In this document: in pieces, positions 6,701 through 14,165 of the stretch
Layout of the letters: each line of letters opens with the position of its first letter
Numbering within the stretch: position 1 is the first letter of the stretch
Assembly: GCA_007125835.1 (NCBI GenBank)
Contig: SLCJ01000301.1
Span: forward strand, 1 to 22,648
Length of the DNA stretch: 22,648 nucleotides
Source of the DNA: Verrucomicrobiales bacterium
GTDB taxonomy: Bacteria > Verrucomicrobiota > Verrucomicrobiia > Verrucomicrobiales > SLCJ01
Direction: 5' to 3'
Made by a program: the position numbers and the translations under genes
Notes under the pieces: model-generated
Told to the model about the DNA's origin: nothing
What the model saw: the letters and a program-made list of their open reading frames with translations, nothing else
Database searches by the model: none

Positions 6701-8517
6701 GGCTGACGAGCGCGGTATTTTATCCGGCGGCGGAAGGTCCGCGTTTCCTGCCCGGCGGCGATGCATCGTGGAATCTGGATGAAAATTGGGAGTCGGCTCC
6801 GCGGCGGTATCCCAGCGGCCCCGGTCTGGCGGCGAACATTGGTTGCCCTGAGGAGGGTAACCGGGCGGTGACGCTGGATGCTCCGGTGGTGATCGGGTCG
6901 CTTTGGTTTGATGGCGGGGATTCGCCGTTCCGCAACCGTCTGTCGGGTGCGCCTCCTCACTCGCTCGCTTTTTCCCCGGGCCATGACGGCCCCGCGACAC
7001 TTCGGCTTACGGGGGATGGCACCGGGTTTGTCGAGTTCGACATTGAGGCCGGGGTGTTTCTGGAGGGCGACCTGGTTCTGGTTGCGGCGCATTTGACAGG
7101 AGATTCCGAATTCGGGGCATTGCGTCTTCGACGCGAATGGACGGGGCCCGGAGGACTGATCAAGCGAGGCGCGGGGCTGGTGAGCCTGACGGGCGGCGGC
7201 AAGTCCTATCACGGAGCAACACGCATCGAGGAGGGGGTGTTGCAGTTCACCGAGCCGGCGGTGCCTGGTGCCAGCGAGTCGGTGGACGTTTGGCCGGGTG
7301 GGCAGCTCCGGCTTGTCTCCGGTGGCAGCCGCGAATACGCTTTCGGTGGCCCCATCCTTATTTCCGGCGTCGGCCGGGGCGATGAAATCCCGGATGGCGA
7401 TGGGCAGGGCAAGTCGGGGGCGCTGCGTTACGATCCCGGGAGCGCGGACAACCATGCCATTGTGATATCTGCCGTGGCGCTCGTGTCCGATGCCCATGTT
7501 CATGTGGCCACCGAGGGCAACCGGATGACCCTTGCCGGTGGAATTTCCGGCGACGGGCGGTTGATCAAGACCGGAGGCGGGACATTGGTTTTGGACGGTG
7601 GTGCGGGCGAACATGATGCCGGGCTGGAAGTGGTGACGGGGACGCTTGAGGCGCGCGGATTGACCGGCGGCGCGGTGGGAATCGGGGCGGGGGCGGTATT
7701 CGACGGCGCGGGTATGGCGGGGGATATTGGCGGTGCGGGGGTGCTGCGCCCGGCGGCCGCCGGGCTGGTGGCCGATCATGTGTCCGGGTCGGCCGTCGAA
7801 CTGACATTCGTTCCCGGGCTGGTGTCGCTCGCCGCCACCTCGGCAGCGGATTGGCAAAGCCTTGATGTTTTTCTCGACGCGCCGCTGCCGGGGGCCGGCG
7901 ACCGGTTGGCCGGTGGCATGTTGTTGCCCTCCCTTGCCGGATGGGAAGGCGTGGACTTAGGAGATGCCATGGTATTTACGCCGGATGCCGCTGGAGAGCG
8001 CGTGTTTGGCGGACGCACATGGTCGCCGATTCCCCTGGCCTCGGTCACCCGGGTGCCGTCCGTGTTGCCGACGTATCCCGGTGTGTTGCTTGAATTGCGC
8101 TTCGACGGCGCGCCCCTCGATTATGAGGAATGGGTGGCCGCGACCTTTCCGGCAGAGGAGGACCGCGAGGATCCGGCGGTGTCGGGTCCGGCGGCGGCTC
8201 CGTTTGGCGACGGAGTGGCCAACCTGTTGCGTTTTGCCCTGAATACCGACGAACACGAACGCGTGCGCCTGCCGCGCCTGGAAGTTCACGATGGTGCCAT
8301 CGTATTCTGCTTCCCCTTTGATCCGGGTCTGCGTGGAGTGCGCCGGGTGGTCGAGGCGACCGGAGACCTGACCGATTGGTCGCAGGCTGAGGTTCTCTTT
8401 GATTGTGGGCAGGATACGGTGCTGCCCGGAGCGAGTGGCTGGCTTGAAGTGTCCGATCCGGCCCCCCACGGATCCATGAGGTTCTACCGCCTAAAGGTTG
8501 CAAAACAAGACCAGTAG
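3727..8517 (+). CDS. Exported multidomain protein: Ig-like, lamin tail, CotH kinase, autotransporter-type beta strands
   Basis: This 1596-residue protein starts at a GTG with a GAGGA site six bases upstream. Residues 1-38 are a signal peptide (arginines, then a Leu/Val/Trp-rich core, cleavage near V-S-A). Modules in order: a region I do not recognise (40-155); an Ig-like domain (about 158-237, with Y-Q-W-F and G-D-Y-W-C); a lamin tail domain (240-384, with D-D-W-I-E-I-F-N); a chitobiase C-terminal-like domain (391-468, Y-T-T-D-G-S-R-P); a CotH kinase-like domain (about 478-914, with R-R-R-G-S-S-S near 545, G-L-Y-L-L-V-E near 640 and W-D-F-D-R at 814-818); a second chitobiase-like domain (919-1000, Y-Y-T-T-D-G-S-D-P); a beta-helical passenger with autotransporter-associated strand repeats (about 1015-1400, such as L-I-K-T-G-G-G-T-L-V-L-D-G); and a C-terminal module ending M-R-F-Y-R-L-K-V. 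No outer-membrane barrel or PEP-CTERM anchor is visible. The likely place is the cell surface or outside the cell. CotH proteins elsewhere phosphorylate proteins, but the substrate here is unknown. Confidence 0.85.
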   Translation: MQINDRARRVRQAGSARFCGWSGVLLVLAWVWAADVSADVVVARYFAGFEGNPEAAPSPEVQGWVFGAPGGGEANIASEPVSPDGETGYHAWLLWDNSVDYVVNGVVWFSGYTGTSSGINGVQFGTGSSSGRGDGYCNEVVFAVNDLAGGGAAPVVVSHPQDRVAAAGSSVALEAEFSGDVTSYQWFHDGEPVEGGDGPVLVLDPLDAADGGDYWCRASNGLESHAHTHTAVVAVLLEGAGLRVTEFLASNDSGLRDEEGDRDDWIEIFNGDTGVVSTAGWHLSDDPGNPARWPLPDVVMQPGEFRIVHASGKDRRDPEGAWHANFSLARAGEHVILTRPDGGVATFIAFPEQVPDVSYGQTWSDPGEWRFFEPAAPGKANRDGRFAAEATIHFDPPPGMFADEVEVTAMPAGGPANGVLRYTTDGSRPDAWSPEWDGAVLIADNTALRVALVAPGERHGIAASAAYLRRDSAADGFSSPLPLVVLSNFGAGEVPGVLGRGPHGDGSQVVQVEPQAQVLTILDEPGGGQVTLASPAVTQTRAGLRRRGSSSFTFSRRSYRLHTYGDIDRENHNVPLLGMPEENDWVLYAPDPSQFDITLIHNAFSYALARRSGFIAPRFRLVEVFLDTNGDGTISESDHRGLYLLVETVKRDRARVPFQHMSDDGRGGGWMVSVDRMDALPPGSEPGSLQPRQFHTAGPDGILQTADDVARGTSTSDDQPNFYHSFFNFDSPRGWDILPEQRTVIQGAMRAFDAALYGPDYRDPDLGWAAHIDARNWAHHLAIHQISRNQDAVVLSSFLYRETADAPIRWASVWDFDRAYARMGGATSNLTWAHNRMFYERLFTDPEYRQVHVDTWQDLRRGAFATSEMHALIDELVAEITPEVAARSGISASAWLTNVDAMKDWLELRAAAIDALDPAPPVISPPGGPVVAGLEVEMAAPAGTIYYTTDGSDPRERGGGVSPAAAVYEGAVASGVAVTIQARVLFQGKWSGLTSAVFYPAAEGPRFLPGGDASWNLDENWESAPRRYPSGPGLAANIGCPEEGNRAVTLDAPVVIGSLWFDGGDSPFRNRLSGAPPHSLAFSPGHDGPATLRLTGDGTGFVEFDIEAGVFLEGDLVLVAAHLTGDSEFGALRLRREWTGPGGLIKRGAGLVSLTGGGKSYHGATRIEEGVLQFTEPAVPGASESVDVWPGGQLRLVSGGSREYAFGGPILISGVGRGDEIPDGDGQGKSGALRYDPGSADNHAIVISAVALVSDAHVHVATEGNRMTLAGGISGDGRLIKTGGGTLVLDGGAGEHDAGLEVVTGTLEARGLTGGAVGIGAGAVFDGAGMAGDIGGAGVLRPAAAGLVADHVSGSAVELTFVPGLVSLAATSAADWQSLDVFLDAPLPGAGDRLAGGMLLPSLAGWEGVDLGDAMVFTPDAAGERVFGGRTWSPIPLASVTRVPSVLPTYPGVLLELRFDGAPLDYEEWVAATFPAEEDREDPAVSGPAAAPFGDGVANLLRFALNTDEHERVRLPRLEVHDGAIVFCFPFDPGLRGVRRVVEATGDLTDWSQAEVLFDCGQDTVLPGASGWLEVSDPAPHGSMRFYRLKVAKQDQ

Positions 8518-8520
8518 ATT

Positions 8521-9124
8521 GTGCTTCCAAACAGGCGGGTATTTTCATATCATTTGATGCTATCCTGCCATGAACCTTCCAATCATTTCATCGCGGTGCA
8601 TCCGCCCCAGAACTCAACTCGCATGGGCATATGTGGTGTTTCGTGGTTTTTGCTGGCCACCAGGGCGTCGCCGTGGCATGTCCATTTGGGGGCATTGCTC
8701 ATCGGCCTGGCGGCACCGGAAGAGGATGCGCCGCCGCAGGATGTGGGAATTGTGGTGGAGTGGGAGACAAACGGTCCACGCCGCAGCCATCGCTTGGAAG
8801 AGTTGATTGCCCTTGCAAAAGAGAGCCCGTGGGGGCCGGTCGGCGGAACGCTGGCAGCGGGGGCCTGGAGCTATCGCGGATCCATCGTCGATTCCCTTGG
8901 ATTGGCCGCCGCGCGCGTGGTGGCCCTTGATTCCAGCGCCCCCGGTGCGGCCGCCGGATTGCAGGCCGGTGATTACATCTACGGCGCTTTTGGCCGACGG
9001 CAGCGTGGAGGATAATCCGGACCACGTCGGCGGCATGAGCTACTGGCAGGTTGGCCAGATGGTGATGTTCCTCGCCGAATACTATTCGAAGACCGGGGAA
9101 TCCGGCGTGGCACCCGCGTTGTAG
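8521..9124 (+). pseudogene. Remnant of a PDZ/DUF6288-like secreted protein
   Basis: One frame is open from a GTG at 8521 (a more natural ATG is at 8623) to a stop at 9015. It ends in a PDZ-like stretch, V-V-A-L-D-S-S-A-P-G-A-A-A-G-L-Q-A-G-D-Y-I. From about 8990 the sense passes to another frame, which reads A-D-G-S-V and then Y-W-Q-V-G-Q-M-V-M-F-L-A-E-Y-Y-S-K-T-G before a TAG at 9122. In DUF6288-type proteins, as I remember them, a PDZ domain comes first and a phrase like M-M-F-L-A-E-Y-x-x-x-T-G-D comes over 100 residues later. Here they are a few residues apart and in different frames, so I infer an internal deletion with a frame change. After the stop the same frame still reads R-G-A-E-L-C-A-N before a second stop. 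The family call rests on pattern memory only. Confidence 0.6.
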
Positions 9125-9152
9125 CGCGGAGCCGAGCTGTGCGCCAACAGCG

Positions 9153-10157
9153 TATAATGGTGGAAACAACCGGCGCTTCTATTTTGCATTGTCGCGCACC
9201 CATGACGACGGATTCGGCGAACCGGTGGAGGAGGCGGCGCTGGCCGCGGTTTGGAGTGGGCCGGGGGAAGTGATCAATGGCTCCTTTGGCGCGACGGCCA
9301 GCCACACCGGCGAAGCGATCACGATTTACAACCAGAACAATTCGCCGGACCAGACTGGACTGCCGTCGAACGGGCATGGCAACTATCGGGGATTCGGATT
9401 TCGTCCCGACGACGCAGCGCCTTCCGTGGAAGGCGGAGAGGTGGGGACGGGCAGCCTGTTGCTCGGCAGCATGACGACCCGACGCTCGGGCAGCGGAGGG
9501 GCGCTTGGAGCCGGTGCGGTGCGCGCCAAAATCTACACATCCCGCGTGCCGGGCGCGTAGACCTGGGTTGGCGATTCGATGAACACCGCGAATCTCAACG
9601 GTGGCATCTCCGAGGCCAATGGCACCTTTCTCTTCGACGCGCTGCTGTCGGCGGACTTCGTGGCCCGGACATACAGCGCGCCGGCCACCGGCTTGGTGAT
9701 TCATGTGGCATTGGCCGACTTCTATTTTGACCTCAATGGTCCAGACCCGGGATCGGGTGCCGAGGATGGGGGCGTGTGGGATGGGGGCGTGTGGGATGGC
9801 TCCGCCCAATGGTCGTCGGATCCCGACGGCGAGTCTGGCGTTTTCGAATGGGTGGACGGAGCCAATGCGGTGTTTGCGGCCGGAGAGGATGCTGCAGGGC
9901 AGTACACGATCACCCTGGACGGCGCTAGAAACCCGGCGCCCTCGTTCTCACCGCCGCCAATCTTCGAGCTCCACGTTGAGTTCAGTGATGACCTCGTGCA
10001 CTGGCCGGAGGAATCAAGACTCGCTGTTGGGGGTAACACCGCGACATCGGACCCAGGCGTGCTTGTCGAGCCTCACGATGACTTCAATGAGATCCGTTTT
10101 GTCCTGCCGGAGGACGCGATCAGGCGCTTCGCCCGCCTGCGAGTGATGTTTCCCTGA
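9153..10157 (+). pseudogene. Remnant of an autotransporter-strand-repeat protein with C-terminal module
   Basis: A third frame carries coding-like sequence from about 9153, interrupted by a TAG at 9558-9560 and open again to 10157 (an ATG at 9579 could start the last part, 192 residues). The first piece (F-Y-F-A-L-S-R-T-H-D-D-G-F-G-E-P and on) is not a family I recognise. After the stop, D-F-Y-F-D-L-N-G leads into the entry of an autotransporter-associated strand repeat: W-S-S-D-P-D-G, W-V-D-G-A-N-A-V-F-A-A-G-E-D-A-A-G-Q-Y-T-I-T-L-D-G. The repeat body is missing. The sequence goes straight to a C-terminal module (V-E-F-S-D-D-L-V-H-W, then R-R-F-A-R-L-R-V) of the kind that ends the 1596-residue neighbour. 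No signal peptide is left. The 9579-10157 part could still be translated, so an expressed small protein is not excluded. Confidence 0.6.
9766..9795 (+). repeat. 15-base tandem duplication
   Basis: The unit ATGGGGGCGTGTGGG occurs twice back to back (9766-9780 and 9781-9795), giving a G-G-V-W-D doublet in the decayed beta-strand-repeat reading frame. It keeps the frame and looks like a replication slip. Confidence 0.9.
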
Positions 10158-10295
10158 CGGCTAGCCTCTGTTTACGGTTCCTGAATGCGTCCCTAGCGAA
10201 GTGATTCCGCTGTGGACAGGGTGCGGGGCTGGGGACAGAGTGGCGCGTGATGGAAAACTTCAGCAGCCGGAGGGGAGCGGTGCGAGGCGTGCCCT

Positions 10296-12734
10296 GTGAA
10301 TGAGATTCAGGGAGGGCTCGTGCGCATTGCGGGGCCGCGCGGGCTGGTGGTTCGTCCCCGTGAGGTGTGGTTTGAGGTGGAGGCGGGGGAGGCGCGGTTG
10401 TGTGTGGGCCCGGAGCTTGAGGCCTTGTGCCGTTTGCCGGTTTGCATGGCGCATGGCTTGACGCTGCGTGTGGGCGGCGATGCCTCTCCGCGCTTTCGCG
10501 GAAATCTCCCGCAGGCAGTGAAAAAGCTGGCGCTGTGGGAGAACGAGTTGCGAGAGGTGCGGGTCGAGGCGGGCGGGGACGACGCGGAGGCGTGTGGCGA
10601 GTTGCGGGCGGGCGGGCGGAAGACCGTGTGCTGTTTCGACGGCGGCCTGGACGCGCTTTTCACCTTGTTGTCGCGCTGCCCGGACGCGGATGCTTTGTTA
10701 TGGGTGCCTGAGTTTGGCGGCGTGGCGGATGAGGCGTTGGTGCGCCGGGTGGGGCGCGCTTTTGACAAGCCGGTGTGGGTTGTGCGGACCAATTTCCGGA
10801 ATTGGTGGGAGGCGTGTGCGCCGTGGGAGATGGGGCGTGGTCTGGCGTGGGCGGCGGTGGGGCATGCTCTTTCCTCGGAGGTCGGGCGGTTGATTCTGCC
10901 TTCGTCGGTGTTGGATTGCGAGCATCGCGAGATTCACGGGATTCACCCGGATCTCGATCCGCTGTGGAGCACGGAGGGGTTGGAGGTTGAGCACGACGCT
11001 GCCGAGGTGGGAAGACTGGCCAAGCTGGCGAGGATTGCGGCGGCCGAGGTGGCGGCCGGGCTACTCCGGGTGTGCCGTTACGCAGGCGAAGACGGTGGAA
11101 ATTGCGGGAAGTGCGAGCCGTGTTTTTCCGCGATGGCGGGGTTGTTGGCTTTGGGTGTGTCGCCCCGGGTGTGCGGGTTTCCCGAGAAGTGGGATGCTTC
11201 GGCGGCGACGCGTATGGATATGGGGGGCGAGTCGGAGGGCTTGGTTTATTCGGCGATTGCGGAGGCCCTGGCTCAAAATGGCGGCGACCCCGAACTGCTT
11301 GAGGTGATACGCGGGTTGGCGTGTGTGCGCCACAAACACGAGGTGCCGCCCTCGGTCCGGCAGGCGCAGAACCGGGCTGCGGGCGAGCCGGTGGTGGCCG
11401 GTGCGGCGGAGTGTCGGGTGGAGGACGGGTATACGTGGGTGCGAATCCCTGTTACATGGGGCGGGATCAGGACAAGGATTGAGGTGTCGTTCGGGCTGGC
11501 AGGTGGGCGGCCGCTGGTGGGAGATGCGGCATTGGTCTGGCTGCTGCCGGTGGCAATGTTTCACGGAGTGCCACTGCGCCTGGCCGACCCGGTGTCGCGC
11601 GAGCTTTGGGAGCGCATTGATGGGTTTCAGGACTTGGTGTCGGCGCATCGGGCATTTGTGCCGATGCGGCGGGTGGAGGTGGCGGCGGAGGTTTGCGAAG
11701 GAGACGAGCCGTCGCCCGACAGGCCGCGGGCCGCCGCGTTTTCCTCCGGGGTGGATGCCTTGTTTTCGGCGACTATGGAAAAGGATCGATTGGGCGGACT
11801 GGTGTGGATCGATGGGCTGGATACCGAGGCGGCGGATGCCGGAATGCGTGAGCGGATGGAGCTTTGGGTGGTCGAAGGGGCGGAAGCGGTCGGCCTGCCG
11901 CTGGTGACGGTGCGTGGGAATTTCCGGCGTGCGCTGTTCCGCGATCTGGGGCTGCATTGGGGGAGAACGTATCCATTCACCAAATTTGGGGTGGCGCATT
12001 TGCTTGGCGGACACTTTTCGCACCTGCGCATCTCTTCGGAGCGCGATTACCGGGAAATGGTGCGAATGCCCGGAGCGATGGTGTATTCGCCGCTGGTGAT
12101 GCGCCGCTTGGCAAGCCGTGCGATGCGCATTTCCGTGAGCGGGCAGACTCATTTGCGCTGGCGGAGGGTGGACGTGCTGGCCTCGCAGCCCTGGCTGTTC
12201 GACAAGGTGCTGGTTTGTCCCGGGCGGATGATCCACGGATCCGATGGGAAGCGCAACTGCGGGCGCTGCGAGAAGTGCCTGCGAACACTGGCGGCGATTC
12301 GTCTGGCGGGCGCTCCCCATCCGGCGGCGGCCTTTGATTGCGAGTTGGATCTTGATGCGCTGGCGAGGCTGGATGCCACCGGCTTAGGGTATTATCCACC
12401 GATGGCCGAGGAATGCTTCCGACGCGGAAGGGATCCCGAATTGGCAGCGGCTCTGGCCAAGGTCGCGAAGCGGTATTTCCGCCAGGAATCGGCGGATGTG
12501 GCTTGGGATGAGTTGGTTGAATTGCCCGGGTGGGCGGATTTTGTGTGTCGTCACGGCGATGCGCTGGCTGACTCGGCTGCGGGCAAAAAGCCTATGGAGC
12601 GGCTCGCCGAGGCGTTGGCATCAGAGTCGGGCGGCGCGGCGCGGGAGGTGGCCCGTCGGGCGGTGCGGGAAAAGGTGGGGCGGCTGCGTGTGTGGCGTTG
12701 GTCGCTGCGGGCCTTCAGGAAAGGAGGCGTGTGA
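10296..12734 (+). CDS. Tandem double QueC-like PP-loop domain protein
   Basis: This is an 812-residue soluble protein with two copies of one domain. Each copy has a short N-terminal alpha/beta part (copy A about 25-95; copy B about 380-465, L-L-P-V-A-M-F-H-G then V-S-R-E-L-W), a PP-loop-like motif and a cysteine cluster. Copy A: F-D-G-G-L-D-A-L-F at 114-122, L-D-P-L-W-S-T-E-G at 220-228, cysteines 260, 270, 273 and 276. Copy B: F-S-S-G-V-D-A-L-F at 482-490, cysteines 641, 655, 658 and 661 (N-C-G-R-C-E-K-C-L-R-T). C-x(n)-C-x2-C-x2-C beside a loop like S-G-G-V-D-S recalls QueC, the 7-cyano-7-deazaguanine synthase, and related ATP-pyrophosphatases. Both loops deviate from S-G-G-x-D-S, so activity is uncertain. 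Starts: GTG at 10296, or GTG at 10320 with GGAGG four bases before it. Its stop overlaps the next start (TGATG). The substrate is unknown; queC itself is unlikely because of the length and duplication. Confidence 0.75.
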   Translation: MNEIQGGLVRIAGPRGLVVRPREVWFEVEAGEARLCVGPELEALCRLPVCMAHGLTLRVGGDASPRFRGNLPQAVKKLALWENELREVRVEAGGDDAEACGELRAGGRKTVCCFDGGLDALFTLLSRCPDADALLWVPEFGGVADEALVRRVGRAFDKPVWVVRTNFRNWWEACAPWEMGRGLAWAAVGHALSSEVGRLILPSSVLDCEHREIHGIHPDLDPLWSTEGLEVEHDAAEVGRLAKLARIAAAEVAAGLLRVCRYAGEDGGNCGKCEPCFSAMAGLLALGVSPRVCGFPEKWDASAATRMDMGGESEGLVYSAIAEALAQNGGDPELLEVIRGLACVRHKHEVPPSVRQAQNRAAGEPVVAGAAECRVEDGYTWVRIPVTWGGIRTRIEVSFGLAGGRPLVGDAALVWLLPVAMFHGVPLRLADPVSRELWERIDGFQDLVSAHRAFVPMRRVEVAAEVCEGDEPSPDRPRAAAFSSGVDALFSATMEKDRLGGLVWIDGLDTEAADAGMRERMELWVVEGAEAVGLPLVTVRGNFRRALFRDLGLHWGRTYPFTKFGVAHLLGGHFSHLRISSERDYREMVRMPGAMVYSPLVMRRLASRAMRISVSGQTHLRWRRVDVLASQPWLFDKVLVCPGRMIHGSDGKRNCGRCEKCLRTLAAIRLAGAPHPAAAFDCELDLDALARLDATGLGYYPPMAEECFRRGRDPELAAALAKVAKRYFRQESADVAWDELVELPGWADFVCRHGDALADSAAGKKPMERLAEALASESGGAAREVARRAVREKVGRLRVWRWSLRAFRKGGV

Positions 12735-14059
12735 TGAGTGCGGCGGAAGTAAAGGGCGCTGGACCAACCGCGAGGCTGTGGGTGGGGATTCCGGAGTGGG
12801 AGTGCCGCCGGGGCGAATCGATCTACTTGTTTGAGATGCGGGTCCGGGGCGCTGTGGGTGGCAATGTGGGGGAGATGGCCGGGCGGATTTCGCTGCACGT
12901 GAATCGTGAGCTGCCGCCGCCTCCCGAACTGGCGGCCCCGGCGCTGACCCTCGCCTTGGAAGTGGCGATGGTGTCGGGTTGCGACGTGGAATGTGAGGTT
13001 TCGGTTTCGGAGGAGGTGATCGAAAATTTGGAGGAGCTGGCGGAGGTTTTTTCCACCTGGGGGAAAGGTTTGTATCAGCCGCGTATCCTGGTCTCGGCGG
13101 GAGCGGCGTCCGCGCCCGTGGCCAATCGCGGCACCACCTGTCTCTATCGGGGGGATGTGCATTCGTGGCACGCGCTTCGGCACTCGGCGGCGGGAAAGGA
13201 GGAGTGGCTTGTGGCAGAACTGCGGGGGGGAGAATCAACGGAAGGCGTGGCGGATCCCCTGCCATGTGAGACCGGCATGGGAGCCGTTCCTGTGGCAACC
13301 GAGTGCCTGCGTGTGGGTGTGGATTTTGGCGGTATGGCGGCGGTGGCGGGGCGAAGCGGGTTTTTGGAGGGCCTTGTGGCCGGAGCCGCTGCCCAAGTGG
13401 TCAGCGGTGGGTTCGGGGAGGTTTGTTTTCCCTCGGCGTCACCCTGCGACGCGTTTGACGAATTGCCCTTCTCCCCCCTCACCGATCCTCTCTATTCGAC
13501 ATCCCACAGTGTGGTCCGGACCTTCGGCGACACGGTGGCATTTATAGACAAGGTCCAGGCGCTGGAAGGTGACGAAGCAGCGTGGGATGACATTCGTGCG
13601 CGAGGACTGAGTGGTTCCGGCGATAGGATATGTGATTCCAGCGCGCCCTGGCTGTTGCTTCGCACTTGCCTCCATCTTCTCGGTCAGAGCGATCCTTGGG
13701 GCGGGTTTCCCGGAGAGGGGGCGCTGAAATGTGTGCGATGCTCCGATCTTTCGCGAGCTGAGCTTGCGGCACTTGGTGGCTTGTTTCGGCTCGCGGCCGA
13801 GCATGGCTGGGGCGATTCGCCGCTGATGGTTGCTTGGTCGGACGCGGCCCGGGCGGCGCGGGTTCCTCTTGATGCGAGGCTTTTGTCGAGCCTCTGCACA
13901 GCACCCGGTCCGCAGGGGCGGTCCGGCATGTGGAACGAGGTGCTGCGTCACGCCCCCGACGCAGCGGCCCGGAAAATTCATGAGATCGCCGACAAGCGGC
14001 CCACCGAGGCTTTCTCATTGCTCTGGCAACACCGGCGAAATCAGAGACCGACTCGATAG
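12734..14059 (+). CDS. Degenerate third QueC-like paralogue, probable pseudoenzyme
   Basis: This 441-residue protein starts at the ATG in the TGATG overlap with the preceding gene, with AAGGAGG ending six bases upstream, so the two are surely co-translated. It lines up by eye with the copies in that gene. An N-terminal part (about 60-122: L-E-V-A-M-V-S-G-C-D then V-S-E-E-V-I-E-N-L-E-E-L) corresponds to copy B L-P-V-A-M-F-H-G-V-P then V-S-R-E-L-W. Y-R-G-D-V-H-S-W-H-A-L at 138-148 occupies the PP-loop place with the aspartate replaced by histidine. T-D-P-L-Y-S-T-S at 250-257 matches L-D-P-L-W-S-T-E. C312, C333 and C336 match three of the four cysteines. The loss of loop and metal residues suggests a regulatory or structural partner of the 812-residue protein. 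No other family came to mind; the call depends on alignment by eye. Confidence 0.6.
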   Translation: MSAAEVKGAGPTARLWVGIPEWECRRGESIYLFEMRVRGAVGGNVGEMAGRISLHVNRELPPPPELAAPALTLALEVAMVSGCDVECEVSVSEEVIENLEELAEVFSTWGKGLYQPRILVSAGAASAPVANRGTTCLYRGDVHSWHALRHSAAGKEEWLVAELRGGESTEGVADPLPCETGMGAVPVATECLRVGVDFGGMAAVAGRSGFLEGLVAGAAAQVVSGGFGEVCFPSASPCDAFDELPFSPLTDPLYSTSHSVVRTFGDTVAFIDKVQALEGDEAAWDDIRARGLSGSGDRICDSSAPWLLLRTCLHLLGQSDPWGGFPGEGALKCVRCSDLSRAELAALGGLFRLAAEHGWGDSPLMVAWSDAARAARVPLDARLLSSLCTAPGPQGRSGMWNEVLRHAPDAAARKIHEIADKRPTEAFSLLWQHRRNQRPTR

Positions 14060-14165
14060 CCCATGCCGGGCGAGGGAAGCGGCAGGATGTCCTGAGGGTG
14101 CCCGGGCCGAAGGCCTATTCTCTGCTGCGCGGTCCATTCCGATTTTGATCGCGATGAGGTTTGTT

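Noticed and set aside
6610..7857. A 415-codon minus-strand open frame
   Set aside because: It is a high-GC shadow of the beta-strand-repeat part of the large gene.
3601..10211. Shared 11-mer GTGATTCCGCT at 3601 and 10201 as a dispersed repeat
   Set aside because: The flanks differ after 11 bases, and matches of this length are expected by chance in a window this size.
11061..12320. A 419-codon minus-strand open frame opposite the tandem QueC-like gene
   Set aside because: The composition is His/Arg/Pro/Gln-rich and no family features are seen; the plus strand carries the paired motifs.
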